Assembly (NCBI RefSeq): GCF_013403985.1
Contig: NZ_JABFDF010000001.1
Coordinates: forward strand, 1,178,001-1,242,000
Reading direction: 5' to 3'
Source: Winogradskyella ludwigii
Lineage (GTDB): Bacteria > Bacteroidota > Bacteroidia > Flavobacteriales > Flavobacteriaceae
DNA: 64,000 nucleotides
In this document: positions 35,202 to 44,784 of the stretch, piece by piece
Numbering within the stretch: position 1 is the stretch's first letter
How the letters are laid out: every line of letters starts with the position of its first letter
Translations under genes and position numbers: made by a program
The notes under the pieces: model-generated
What the model was told of the DNA's origin: nothing
Databases searched by the model: none
Seen by the model: only the letters and a program-made list of their open reading frames with translations

Positions 35202-36716
35202 TTAAATTTCTTTTATCAAGTTCTCTATACGATTCACCGTTTCTGCCTTTCCAATCATAAATATAATATCAAAAACATCTGGTCCTTGCAATGCACCAAC
35301 CAAAGCCAATCGTAAAGGCATCATTACTTTACCAAAGCCAATTTCGTTATCAGTGATCCAACCTTTTACTTTAGCTTGCAAATTATCAACGGTAAATTCT
35401 GAAGTTCTCGAAACAATATTAATAACCTCTTGAAGTAGTTCTGTTGTGCCTTCTTTTAAAGCTTTTTTAGAGGCCTTTTCGTCGTAAGACGTTGGAGCAG
35501 TAAAGAAGAAATGACTTAAGTCCCAAAAATCAGAAACAAACGTGGCACGTTCTTTAATTAAACCAACACCTAAAGCGATATAGTTAACATCAATATCTGC
35601 TAATTCTGGTTGAAGTGCTTTAAACTGCTCTGCCAAATCTAAATCTAATTGCTGTTGCATATACTGATGATTAAACCATTTGGTTTTATCCGGATCAAAA
35701 CGAGCACCAGCTTTATTCACTCTTGCTAAATCAAAATCGGCAACCAATTGTTCTAAGCTAAAGATTTCTTGTTCTGTTCCAGGATTCCATCCTAAAAAGG
35801 CTAAGAAATTAACCACAGCTTCCGGGAAATAACCATCTTCTTTATAACCTCTAGAAACCGTTCCGTCAGGAGCCGTATATTCTAGTGGAAAAACAGGAAA
35901 ACCTAATTTATCACCATCACGCTTGCTTAATTTTCCTTTTCCTGTTGGTTTTAAAATCAATGGTAAATGTGCAAATTCAGGTGCATCCCAACCAAAAGCA
36001 TCATATAACAATTTGTGTAATGCTAAAGACGGTAACCATTCTTCACCACGAATTACATGTGTAATTTCCATTAAATGGTCATCCACAATATTCGCTAGGT
36101 GATAGGTTGGCATACCATCCCCTTTAAATAAAATTTTATCGTCTAAAACGTTCGTGTCAATTTTTATGTTACCACGAATAATATCTGTAAGATGTAACGT
36201 TTCATCTTGAGGAGATTTAAAACGAATTACAAAATCTTCACCAGCTTCAATTTTAGCTTTAGTCTCTGCTTCAGTTAAAACTAAAGAGTTCACTAAGCGT
36301 CCTTTTTCACGATTGTGCCAGTTATAAATAAAGGTTTTACCTTCTGCTTCATGGCCTTTACGCTCAGCATCTAGTTGTTCAGACGTATCAAAAGCATAAT
36401 AGGCTTTGCCATTAGCAATTAACTCATCGGCATATTGCTTATATAATTGTTTACGCTCACTTTGTCTGTATGGGCCAAATTTTTCGTTCTTATTTGGACC
36501 TTCGTCAAATGAAATTCCACACCATTCTAAAGATTTAACAATATAATCTTCAGCACCTTCTACATAACGGTTTTGATCTGTATCTTCAATTCTGAGTACA
36601 AAATCGCCACCATGTTTTTTGGCAAATAAATAGTTAAATAAAGCGGTTCTTACACCACCAATATGTAATGGTCCTGTTGGACTTGGTGCAAAACGCACAC
36701 GTACTTTCTTAGACAT
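35202..36716 (-). CDS. gltX: Glutamate-tRNA ligase
   Basis: A 504-residue class I synthetase charging tRNA-Glu. The HIGH-equivalent HIGG is at 18-21 (PSPTGPLHIGGVRTAL) and KLSKRDG near 262 is the KMSKS motif. The C-terminal part is the helical anticodon-binding region. Length is typical. A -7 box lies upstream at 36734-36741. Bacteroidota carry both gltX and glnS, and both are in this window. Confidence 0.96.
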   Translation of the reverse strand: MSKKVRVRFAPSPTGPLHIGGVRTALFNYLFAKKHGGDFVLRIEDTDQNRYVEGAEDYIVKSLEWCGISFDEGPNKNEKFGPYRQSERKQLYKQYADELIANGKAYYAFDTSEQLDAERKGHEAEGKTFIYNWHNREKGRLVNSLVLTEAETKAKIEAGEDFVIRFKSPQDETLHLTDIIRGNIKIDTNVLDDKILFKGDGMPTYHLANIVDDHLMEITHVIRGEEWLPSLALHKLLYDAFGWDAPEFAHLPLILKPTGKGKLSKRDGDKLGFPVFPLEYTAPDGTVSRGYKEDGYFPEAVVNFLAFLGWNPGTEQEIFSLEQLVADFDLARVNKAGARFDPDKTKWFNHQYMQQQLDLDLAEQFKALQPELADIDVNYIALGVGLIKERATFVSDFWDLSHFFFTAPTSYDEKASKKALKEGTTELLQEVINIVSRTSEFTVDNLQAKVKGWITDNEIGFGKVMMPLRLALVGALQGPDVFDIIFMIGKAETVNRIENLIKEI

Positions 36717-36733
36717 AATTGTATATTAAAGCG

Positions 36734-36741
36734 CAAAGATA
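36734..36741 (-). promoter_or_regulatory. gltX: Putative -7 box for gltX
   Basis: TATCTTTG on the minus strand matches TAnnTTTG and would give a leader of about 12-13 bases. Confidence 0.45.
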
Positions 36742-36888
36742 GTTTGATAGATTTTTAGAACAAAGAAAATATGCACTAGTTAAGTTTTAGCATATTTAAC
36801 TGTTAATTCTTCTATATTAACAGAATCTTACCAATCCTTAATTATTTCTGTAAAAATAAAATTGTAGTTTAGTCAGTTAGAATAATAT

Positions 36889-39800
36889 ATGAGCAATTTC
36901 AATACCATAAAACACAAACTAGAGCAGTTCATAAAAAGGTATTACACCAATGAACTACTAAAAGGCGCTATCTTATTTTTTGCCATTGGTTTGTTATACC
37001 TTATTATTACTTTATTTGTAGAATACGTGCTTTGGCTTAACCCAACAGCGAGAACCATATTATTCTGGTCGTTTATTTTAGTAGAATTAGCGCTTTTTGT
37101 AAAATTCATTGCTATACCATTATCGCACTTATTTAAACTTAGAAAAGGCATCAACTTCGAAACCGCTTCTAAGTTAATAGGAAATCACTTTCCAGAAGTG
37201 AATGATAAATTGTTGAATGTTCTACAACTCAATCAAAGCGCAACACAATCTGATCTATTATTAGCTAGTATAGAGCAGAAGTCTCAAGAATTACAACCAA
37301 TTCCTTTTAAATCAGCGATTAATTTTAAGTCCAACACTAAATACTTAAAATACGCCGCTATTCCTGTTGCTATTTTATTATTGTCGTTTTTAACAGGAAA
37401 AATAAATTGGTTTAGTGATAGTTATAATCGTGTAGTAAATTACCAAACGGCGTATGAGCCACCAGCACCTTTTCAGTTTTTTGTTTTAAACGAATCGCTT
37501 CAAGCAATAGAAAATAAAGATTTCAAGTTGAATGTTTCTACAGCTGGGAATGTAATTCCTGAGAATGCACAAATAAAATTTAATGGCCAGTCTTACTTTT
37601 TACAACAAATTGCAGCTGGCGAATTTCAGTACACATTCAGTCTTCCAAAAGAAGCCGTAGAATTTACGTTATCAGCAAACGATGTCACATCAAAACCGTA
37701 TAAATTAACTGTGGTTAACACACCAAACTTGGTTAATTTCGAAATGGTTTTAGATTATCCATCACATACAAAAAAACAAGATGAGGTTTTAAAAAGTACT
37801 GGATCTGCGGTGATTCCAGAAGGCACGAATGTCACTTGGAGAGCCAAAACAAAAGCGACTACAGGAGTTCATATTTACGCAGAAGACACCTTGAGTTTTA
37901 AGTCTAGTGAGAACGATAATTTTGAAGCTTCAAAACGACTTTATAAAAATTATAATTACAGCATCACAACCAGTAATAGTGATCTAAAGGATTATGAGAA
38001 TTTAGCTTACAATATTAATGTTGTCAAAGATATTTATCCAGAACTCGATATTAAAGTTCAAAAAGATTCAGTAGATCAACAAAGTCTTTATTTCTATGGA
38101 CAAGCAAACGATGATTATGGACTAAGCAAGTTGCAATTAGTCTATTATCCAGCGGAAGATGAATCTAAAAAAGTGGTAGAGCCTATTAGTATTTCAAGTT
38201 CAAATTTTAGTGAGTTTGTGAGTGCTTTTCCTAATCAATTCAATCTTGAAGATGGTGTAAGTTACCAACTCTATTTTGAGGTGTTTGATAACGATGCACT
38301 TCATAATTATAAACGCACAAAGAGTTCAGTTTTTAGTTACCGAAAATTAACTAAAGACGAAGAAGAGGAGAAACAACTCAATGAGCAGAGTGAAACAATA
38401 AAAGATATCAGTAAAACTTTTGATAAACTTGAAGAACAAGATAAAAAGCTTGAAGAATTATCTAAAACCCAAAAGGAAAAGGAAAGTCTTAACTTTAATG
38501 ATAAGAAGAAATTTGAAGACTTCTTAAAACGTCAGAAAAATCAGGAACAGTTGATGAAAAATTTCAACAAAAAACTTCAAGATAATTTAGAAGAATTTCA
38601 AAAAGACGAAAAGAAAGACGATCAATTTAAAGAAGATTTAAAAGAGCGATTAAAAGAAAATGAAGAGCAGCTTAAAAAGGATGAAAAGCTACTTGAAGAA
38701 CTTGAAAAATTAAAGGATAAAATTAATAAAGAGGAATTCACGCAAAAACTCGAAGAATTAGCCAAACAAAACAAGAATAAGAAACGAAGCATGAAACAGC
38801 TTTTAGAATTAACTAAGCGTTTCTATGTAATGAAGAAAGCTGAAAAGGTTTCTAATGAGTTAGAAAAACTAGCTGAAGCTCAAGAAGAACTTTCAGAAAA
38901 GGATAAAGAGAATACAAAAGAGGTACAAGAAAAGTTAAATAAGGAATTTGAAAAACTTCAAAAAGATATCGATCAATTAGAACGTGATGATAAGTTACTT
39001 CAAAAACCAACTAAGGTTAAAAGAGATGAATTTTTAGAAGATGAAGTAAAATTTGATCAAAAAGAAGCTATAGAAGCGCTAGAAGAAAAAGAAAAAAAAG
39101 AATCTATAGAGAAACCAGAAGAAGCAAAAGAGCAGGAAGAGAAGGCTAAAAAGAAACAAAAGAAAGCTGCAAAGAAGATGAAAGAAATGAGCGAAATGCT
39201 TAAAATGCCACCAGGCGGAGGTGGTGGAGGAGGAGATCAACAATCTGAAGATGCAGAAGCTTTACGTCAAATATTAGAAAATTTATTACTGTACTCATTT
39301 GATCAAGAAGCTCTGATGGAAACTTTTGAAAGTATTGGGATCAACAATAATAAGTATGGAAAGTATATTATTGAGCAAAGTAATCTTAGAGAACATTTTG
39401 AACATATTGATGATAGTTTGTTTTCATTATCTCTGAGACAACCAAAGATTTCAGAGAAAGTTAATTCACAAATTACAGATGTGTTTTTTAATATCGATAA
39501 AGCTCTTGAGTTACTAACAGAAAATAGACTTTATCAAGGTGTCGGATCACAACAGTATGCAGTTACAGCGACTAATGAATTAGCGAGTTTTTTAAGTGAT
39601 GTTTTAGATAATATGGAAGAATCTATGCAACCATCTCAAGGCGAAGGAGGTGAGTCTCAGTTAGAAGACATTATTATGAGTCAAGAAGAGCTCAATAAGA
39701 AAATGGAAGAAGGCGTAAAGAAAGGCGAGGAAGGTAAAGAAGGTGAAGAAGGCAAGGAAGGAGAAGGTGAAAAACCTGGAAAAGAAGGAAAGGAAGGCAA

Positions 39801-40515
39801 AGAGGGAGAAGGAGAGAAACCAGGTGAAGATGGTAAAGCTGGAAAAGAAGGCAAAGCTGGAAAAAGTGGTGAAAATGGACAGAGTGGTGAGCAACAAGGG
39901 AAAGGAGGAAAAGGAGGAAAATCTGGTGAAAATGGCAAAGAGGAAGGTGAAGGTAATAAAAGTGGACAGAGAGATGGTGATGGAAAAGGTGGTGAAAACG
40001 GAAAAGGTAAGGGAGGAAAGAATGGTAAAAATGATGGTGAAGGTTCTGATGGAAACGGTGAAGGTGAGAAAAATGATGGTTATGGAGAAGGTGGAAGTGA
40101 AGAGCAAAATGGGGAATTATTCAAGATTTACCAGCAACAGCAACAATTACGTCAAGCATTAGAAGATCGATTAGGAAAAGAAGGTAAAATTGAATCTGCA
40201 GGCGAGTTAATTAGGCAAATGGAAGATATTGAGTTGGATTTATTGAATACAGGATTTACAAATCAGACGCTTCAAAAGATGATGGATCTTCAGCATAATC
40301 TATTAAAAATGGAGAATGCTACGTTTATGCAAGGCGAAGATACTAAGCGTAAATCTGAAACCAATAAGGAAGAATTTAACCAAAGTAATAAGAGTCAGAT
40401 TCCAACAGCTAAACAATATTTTAATACAACTGAAATTTTAAATAGACAAGCATTACCTTTGCAAAACCATTTTAAGAAGAAAATTCAAGAGTATTTTAAA
40501 AAGACCAATGATTAG
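36889..40515 (+). CDS. Large DUF4175 membrane protein with coiled coil and Gly/Lys/Glu-rich low-complexity region
   Basis: A 1208-residue protein with two N-terminal membrane helices (about 22-65) and a third near 155-170, then an extracytoplasmic beta-rich region (190-480). A long charged coiled coil follows (about 490-800), then a short GGGGGG stretch and PPGGG linker near 775. A low-complexity segment of about 130 residues repeats GKEGKEG, GENGK and GEGEK motifs at about 950-1080. The rest is helical. DUF4175 is common in Bacteroidota and of unknown function. It overlaps ybeY by 8 bases. Confidence 0.85.
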   Translation: MSNFNTIKHKLEQFIKRYYTNELLKGAILFFAIGLLYLIITLFVEYVLWLNPTARTILFWSFILVELALFVKFIAIPLSHLFKLRKGINFETASKLIGNHFPEVNDKLLNVLQLNQSATQSDLLLASIEQKSQELQPIPFKSAINFKSNTKYLKYAAIPVAILLLSFLTGKINWFSDSYNRVVNYQTAYEPPAPFQFFVLNESLQAIENKDFKLNVSTAGNVIPENAQIKFNGQSYFLQQIAAGEFQYTFSLPKEAVEFTLSANDVTSKPYKLTVVNTPNLVNFEMVLDYPSHTKKQDEVLKSTGSAVIPEGTNVTWRAKTKATTGVHIYAEDTLSFKSSENDNFEASKRLYKNYNYSITTSNSDLKDYENLAYNINVVKDIYPELDIKVQKDSVDQQSLYFYGQANDDYGLSKLQLVYYPAEDESKKVVEPISISSSNFSEFVSAFPNQFNLEDGVSYQLYFEVFDNDALHNYKRTKSSVFSYRKLTKDEEEEKQLNEQSETIKDISKTFDKLEEQDKKLEELSKTQKEKESLNFNDKKKFEDFLKRQKNQEQLMKNFNKKLQDNLEEFQKDEKKDDQFKEDLKERLKENEEQLKKDEKLLEELEKLKDKINKEEFTQKLEELAKQNKNKKRSMKQLLELTKRFYVMKKAEKVSNELEKLAEAQEELSEKDKENTKEVQEKLNKEFEKLQKDIDQLERDDKLLQKPTKVKRDEFLEDEVKFDQKEAIEALEEKEKKESIEKPEEAKEQEEKAKKKQKKAAKKMKEMSEMLKMPPGGGGGGGDQQSEDAEALRQILENLLLYSFDQEALMETFESIGINNNKYGKYIIEQSNLREHFEHIDDSLFSLSLRQPKISEKVNSQITDVFFNIDKALELLTENRLYQGVGSQQYAVTATNELASFLSDVLDNMEESMQPSQGEGGESQLEDIIMSQEELNKKMEEGVKKGEEGKEGEEGKEGEGEKPGKEGKEGKEGEGEKPGEDGKAGKEGKAGKSGENGQSGEQQGKGGKGGKSGENGKEEGEGNKSGQRDGDGKGGENGKGKGGKNGKNDGEGSDGNGEGEKNDGYGEGGSEEQNGELFKIYQQQQQLRQALEDRLGKEGKIESAGELIRQMEDIELDLLNTGFTNQTLQKMMDLQHNLLKMENATFMQGEDTKRKSETNKEEFNQSNKSQIPTAKQYFNTTEILNRQALPLQNHFKKKIQEYFKKTND

Positions 40516-40918
40516 CTTTAACTACGAAACCGATTTTATTTTAGAACAAGAAGAACAATATTCAACCTGGATTGTAAATACAATTTTAGAAGAAAATTGT
40601 AAAGAAGGAGAGATTAATTACATTTTTTGTTCAGACGATTATTTGCATAAATTAAATGTAGATTTTCTAAATCACGACACATTAACCGATATTATTAGCT
40701 TCGACTACTCAGTAGGAAAGGAACTACATGGTGAAATTTATATCTCTGTAGATCGTGTTAAGGAAAACGCTTTAGATTTTGGTGTGTCTTTCAAAGATGA
40801 AATGGCAAGAGTTATTATTCATGGTGTGCTACATTATTGTGGTTACAAAGACAAGTCTGATGCTGACGAAAAGATGATGCGATCAAAGGAAGATTACTAC
40901 TTAGCAAAGCGTAAATAA
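40508..40918 (+). CDS. ybeY: Endoribonuclease YbeY
   Basis: A 136-residue metal-dependent RNase for 16S rRNA maturation and ribosome quality control. The zinc motif is HGVLHYCGYKD with ligands H105 and H109, and aspartate D115 at the position of the third histidine, as is usual in Bacteroidota. Upstream, LNHDTLTDIISFDY is the conserved active-site neighbourhood. It is translationally coupled to the DUF4175 gene. Confidence 0.93.
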   Translation: MISFNYETDFILEQEEQYSTWIVNTILEENCKEGEINYIFCSDDYLHKLNVDFLNHDTLTDIISFDYSVGKELHGEIYISVDRVKENALDFGVSFKDEMARVIIHGVLHYCGYKDKSDADEKMMRSKEDYYLAKRK

Positions 40919-40935
40919 TACTTCCGATTTCAACG

Positions 40936-40943
40936 TATATTTG
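40936..40943 (+). promoter_or_regulatory. mnmG: Putative -7 box for mnmG
   Basis: TATATTTG, an exact TAnnTTTG match, lies 57 bases before the mnmG ATG. The parS-like site follows about 22 bases beyond the predicted transcription start. Confidence 0.5.
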
Positions 40944-40969
40944 CAGATCCAAATTTTTAATAATTAAAT

Positions 40970-40985
40970 TGTTCCACGTGGAACA
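40970..40985. promoter_or_regulatory. parS-like centromere site 1
   Basis: TGTTCCACGTGGAACA is a perfect 16-bp palindrome that matches the general chromosomal parS consensus TGTTnCACGTGnAACA at every fixed base. It lies in the 5' leader of mnmG, between the -7 box and the ATG. ParB bound here would mark the origin region and might limit mnmG transcription. Confidence 0.8.
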
Positions 40986-41000
40986 AAAATACAGTTCAAT

Positions 41001-42872
41001 ATGTTTAACGAAGAATATGATGTTATAGTTGTTGGAGCAGGTCACGCAGGAAGTGAAGCTGCTGCTGCTGCTGCAAATATGGGAAGCAAAACATTATTGA
41101 TTACCATGAATCTTCAAAATATCGCTCAGATGTCTTGTAATCCTGCAATGGGAGGAATTGCAAAAGGACAAATTGTAAGAGAGATTGATGCGCTTGGTGG
41201 TTATAGTGGTTTGGTTTCGGATACATCTGCGATTCAATTTAAGATGTTGAATAAGTCAAAAGGACCTGCAATGTGGAGTCCTAGAGTACAATCAGACAGA
41301 ATGCGTTTTGCTGAAGATTGGAGATTGCGTCTGGAGGCAACACCGAATCTTGACTTTTATCAAGAAATGGTTTCGGGACTTATTGTAGAAAATCATAAAG
41401 TAGTTGGTGTAACAACATCACTCGGAATTAAAGTTAGAGCAAAAACAGTTGTGCTTACAAACGGAACGTTCTTAAATGGTTTAATTCATATTGGTGATAA
41501 GAATTTTGGAGGTGGTAGAGCAGGTGAAAGAGCTGCAACAGGAATCACAGAACAACTCGTTAATTTAGGTTTTGAGTCTGGTAGAATGAAAACAGGAACA
41601 CCACCAAGAGTAGATGGTCGTTCTTTAGATTTTTCTAAAATGGTTGAACAGCCAGGAGATGAGGATCCACAAAAGTTTTCATATTTAGATGTTACAAAAC
41701 CATTAACGCATCAACGATCTTGTCATTTAACTTATACAAGTGAAGCCGTTCATGATTTACTAAGAGAAGGTTTTGATCGTTCACCAATGTTTAATGGACG
41801 AATTAAAAGTGTTGGACCACGTTATTGTCCATCTATAGAAGATAAGATTAATCGCTTTGCAGATAAGAATCAACATCAATTATTTGTTGAGCCAGAAGGT
41901 TGGAATACATGTGAGGTTTATGTGAATGGATTTTCAACATCATTGCCAGAAGATGTTCAATTTAAAGCATTGCGATCTGTAGTTGGTTTTGAAGGTGTGA
42001 AATTCTTTAGACCAGGTTATGCTATAGAATACGATTATTTTCCACCAACGCAGTTGAAGCATACCTTAGAAACTAAACTTGTTGAAGGGTTGTATTTCGC
42101 TGGTCAAATTAATGGAACAACAGGTTACGAGGAGGCAGCGTCTCAGGGTTTGATGGCTGGAATAAATGCAAGTTTAAAAGTTCAAGAAAAAGAGGCTTTT
42201 ACGTTGCAAAGAGATGAAGCTTATATTGGAGTTTTAATTGATGATTTAATTACAAAAGGAACAGAAGAACCTTATAGAATGTTTACGTCTCGTGCAGAGT
42301 ATAGAACTTTGCTTAGACAGGATAATGCAGATTTTAGATTAACACGTAAAGGTTATGAGATTGGTTTGGCGTCTAAAAAACGTCTTACTAGAATGGAAGA
42401 GAAGGAATCCAAGTCAGATGCTTTTGTGCAATTTTTTAGAGATACAAGTATAACGCCTGCAGAAGCAAATCCTGTTTTAGAAGCTAAAAATTCTGCTTTA
42501 GTTAAGCAACAAGATAAGATGTTTAAGTTGTATGCGAGACCAAATATTACTATTGATGATGTGCGTCAATTTGAGTCTGTAGAGAATTATATTCAAGCGA
42601 ATGATTTAGATACTGAGGTTATAGAGCAAACTGAAATTCAGGTTAAATATTCGGGTTATATCGAAAAGGAAAAGAATAACGCTGATAAACTTAATAGGCT
42701 CGAAAATCTAAAAATACCAAGCGGTTTCGATTATATGGATTTAAAATCTATGAGTATTGAAGCGAGACAAAAGTTAACTAAAATTCAGCCTGTAACCATT
42801 TCTCAAGCATCTCGTATAAGTGGTGTGTCACCTAATGATATTTCTGTTTTATTGGTTTATTTGGGTCGCTAA
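41001..42872 (+). CDS. mnmG: tRNA uridine-5-carboxymethylaminomethyl modification enzyme MnmG
   Basis: A 623-residue FAD-dependent enzyme that, with MnmE, modifies wobble uridine 34 of several tRNAs. The FAD-binding motif [12 protein letters not shown] is at 10-21, followed by the family signature region [21 protein letters not shown] (quoted in part) and the GTPPR and [16 protein letters not shown] segments. The length is typical. The gene is flanked by two parS-like sites. In many phyla mnmG (gidA) is next to parAB and oriC; the usual partner rsmG (gidB) does not follow it here, a methyltransferase of another family does. Confidence 0.96.
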   Translation: MFNEEYDVIVVGAGHAGSEAAAAAANMGSKTLLITMNLQNIAQMSCNPAMGGIAKGQIVREIDALGGYSGLVSDTSAIQFKMLNKSKGPAMWSPRVQSDRMRFAEDWRLRLEATPNLDFYQEMVSGLIVENHKVVGVTTSLGIKVRAKTVVLTNGTFLNGLIHIGDKNFGGGRAGERAATGITEQLVNLGFESGRMKTGTPPRVDGRSLDFSKMVEQPGDEDPQKFSYLDVTKPLTHQRSCHLTYTSEAVHDLLREGFDRSPMFNGRIKSVGPRYCPSIEDKINRFADKNQHQLFVEPEGWNTCEVYVNGFSTSLPEDVQFKALRSVVGFEGVKFFRPGYAIEYDYFPPTQLKHTLETKLVEGLYFAGQINGTTGYEEAASQGLMAGINASLKVQEKEAFTLQRDEAYIGVLIDDLITKGTEEPYRMFTSRAEYRTLLRQDNADFRLTRKGYEIGLASKKRLTRMEEKESKSDAFVQFFRDTSITPAEANPVLEAKNSALVKQQDKMFKLYARPNITIDDVRQFESVENYIQANDLDTEVIEQTEIQVKYSGYIEKEKNNADKLNRLENLKIPSGFDYMDLKSMSIEARQKLTKIQPVTISQASRISGVSPNDISVLLVYLGR

Positions 42873-42934
42873 TTTTCTTTAAAAAAAGGAAATCGGAGAT
42901 TCAGCGTAGCTAATCTTGTTGATCAATAATTAAA

Positions 42935-42950
42935 TGTTCCACGTGAAACA
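42935..42950. promoter_or_regulatory. parS-like centromere site 2
   Basis: TGTTCCACGTGAAACA matches the parS consensus TGTTnCACGTGnAACA, differing from site 1 in one base. It lies in the intergenic region after mnmG. Confidence 0.8.
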
Positions 42951-42975
42951 ATGTTATAATTTGATTCCTTTTTTT

Positions 42976-43004
42976 GTCATTCAGAGCGCAGCGAAGAATC
43001 TCAT
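42976..43004. repeat. Short interspersed intergenic motif (CAGAGCGCAGCGAAGAATC)
   Basis: This GTCATTCAGAGCGCAGCG-type phrase is one I know as recurring between genes in flavobacterial genomes. A weaker related phrase (ATTCAGCGTAGC) lies at 42898-42912. Confidence 0.45.
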
Positions 43005-43127
43005 GATTTAAATGGTTTATTAAAATCACATTCAAAAGATAATGAGAAAAATCTAATTGAAATATTATACTGAGTACAACTAATAGGTCTCAAAATAATT
43101 ACACTGTAATAAATTATACTTGATAAA

Positions 43128-43988
43128 GTGCCAAAAAACAATTCAACATATTTAACTTTAAAAGATCACTCAGTTTCAAAAGAGGAGTTCCAATTATTAC
43201 ATAATAAGGAACTGGATATGTTAGAAACATTTCCAGAACCAAAAGGAGAAAAGCTATCTGAATATTATAAAAGTGAAGATTATATTTCGCACACAGATAC
43301 AAAACGGAATCTACTAGAATTCGCTTATCATAAAGTGAGGGGAATTTCATTGAAACGAAAACTAAAATTAATTAACTCTTTTAAGTCAGAATCTAAAACA
43401 CTTTTAGATATTGGATGCGGAACAGGTGATTTTTTAGAAACCACTTTAAAAGATCATTGGAACATTACAGGAATAGAACCTAACGAAAGTGCACGACAAA
43501 TTGCGAATTCAAAAACTAATAATTCTGTTTTTGAAACTGAGGAATTATCAAAATTAAAACCGCAGAGTTTTGATGTCATTACACTTTGGCATGTACTAGA
43601 ACATTTACCAGATTTAGAAAAGCATACGGCATTATTTAAATCGTTATTAAAACCAAATGGTACTTTGGTGATCGCTGTTCCAAATTATAAAAGTTACGAT
43701 GCGGACTATTACAAAAACTTTTGGGCAGCTTATGATGTGCCAAGACACCTTTGGCATTTTTCTAAAACGTCGATTTCAGAATTATTTAAAAAGGAGAATA
43801 TGAAATTGGTAAAAACACTACCAATGAAATTTGATGCTTATTATGTTTGTTTACTTTCAGAAAAATATAAATCAGGATTTATGAATCCAATTAAAGCATT
43901 TTGGATTGGATGGCAGTCTAATCGTAAGGCAAAACGTTCTTTAGAGTATTCTTCACATATTTATGTCTTAAAGAATGCTAATTCGTAA
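43128..43988 (+). CDS. Class I SAM-dependent methyltransferase, GTG start
   Basis: A 286-residue methyltransferase of the Methyltransf_23 type. Motif I is LLDIGCGTGDFLE near 88-100, with the acidic GIEPNESAR strand end and the DVITLWHVLEHLPD motif following. The N-terminal YLTLKDHSVSKEEFQLL is family-conserved, so the GTG at 43128 is taken as start. Such proteins often methylate small molecules or lipids; the substrate is unknown. Confidence 0.87.
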   Translation: MPKNNSTYLTLKDHSVSKEEFQLLHNKELDMLETFPEPKGEKLSEYYKSEDYISHTDTKRNLLEFAYHKVRGISLKRKLKLINSFKSESKTLLDIGCGTGDFLETTLKDHWNITGIEPNESARQIANSKTNNSVFETEELSKLKPQSFDVITLWHVLEHLPDLEKHTALFKSLLKPNGTLVIAVPNYKSYDADYYKNFWAAYDVPRHLWHFSKTSISELFKKENMKLVKTLPMKFDAYYVCLLSEKYKSGFMNPIKAFWIGWQSNRKAKRSLEYSSHIYVLKNANS

Positions 43989-44168
43989 TATAAACAATGC
44001 TCATTATATATTGTTTCTGTAAACGTCTCATAACAATCAAGAATTCTAAAGTGTGCTTAAAACGCTTTGTATGAGTTCATTTTTAATAGGTTTTAAATAT
44101 TATAAGTGATATTTATAATAGAAAACATCAATACTTAAAAAAATAAAGAAAACACAAACTAACTTTTA

Positions 44169-44176
44169 TACATTTG
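44169..44176 (+). promoter_or_regulatory. Putative -7 box for the OmpH-like gene
   Basis: TACATTTG matches TAnnTTTG, 24 bases before the ATG. Confidence 0.4.
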
Positions 44177-44200
44177 CAAAAATTAAATTGAATAACAATC

Positions 44201-44722
44201 ATGAAGAAAATAATTTTAAGCGCAGTGGCACTTATTGCTTTAGCATCTTGTACGCAGCCAGAGAAAACAGGTTTTGTAAACAACTCTGAACTTATAAATG
44301 AATATCAAGGGAAAAAAGATATTGAAGATAAGTTTAAACTTAGAGACGAAGCATCTAAAAAGAAAAGTGATAGTTTAGGTCAGGCTTATCAGATGGAAGT
44401 GGCAGTTTTACAACAAAAGTTAAGTAAAATGTCTGAGCAACAACAACAAAGTGCTGCACAACCATTTCAACAAAAATGGCAAATGATAGAGCAGCAAATG
44501 AAAACTGAGCAGCAACAATTTCAGACGCAGTTTCAAACAGAAATTGATTCTTCTATTGTAGAAGTCGTAGATTTTGTAAAAGAGTATGCAGAAACAAATG
44601 GATATTCTTACGTTTTTGGTACAAGTGATGCTTCTAGAAGCGTTATGTATGGTAAAGAAGCTAATGATTTAACTGATGAAGTTCTTGAAGCTCTTAATGC
44701 ATCTTATACAAAAGAAAAATAA
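44201..44722 (+). CDS. OmpH/Skp-like periplasmic chaperone lipoprotein
   Basis: A 173-residue protein with a lipoprotein signal (ALASC, C17). The mature part resembles OmpH/Skp: GFVNNSELINEYQGKKDIEDKF near the start, a Gln/Lys-rich coiled coil in the middle and a C-terminal strand region (YSYVFGTSDASRSVMYG). Skp-like proteins hold unfolded outer-membrane proteins. Lipidation is a departure from classical soluble Skp but common in Bacteroidota. Confidence 0.87.
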   Translation: MKKIILSAVALIALASCTQPEKTGFVNNSELINEYQGKKDIEDKFKLRDEASKKKSDSLGQAYQMEVAVLQQKLSKMSEQQQQSAAQPFQQKWQMIEQQMKTEQQQFQTQFQTEIDSSIVEVVDFVKEYAETNGYSYVFGTSDASRSVMYGKEANDLTDEVLEALNASYTKEK

Positions 44723-44753
44723 GAGAACAATCAAACACAATATACTTTATAAA

Positions 44754-44784
44754 AAAGCCAAGCTTAAGATGCTTGGCTTTTTTT
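44754..44784. terminator. Bidirectional terminator overlapping the holB 3' end
   Basis: AAAGCCAAGC (44754-44763) and GCTTGGCTTT (44771-44780) form a 10-bp stem with a 7-base loop, with T-runs on both strands. The last holB codons lie within the stem and loop. Confidence 0.85.

Noticed and set aside
39661..40107. 148-residue minus-strand ORF rich in Phe/Ser/Thr
   Set aside because: It is the antisense shadow of the Gly/Lys/Glu-rich repeat in the DUF4175 gene.
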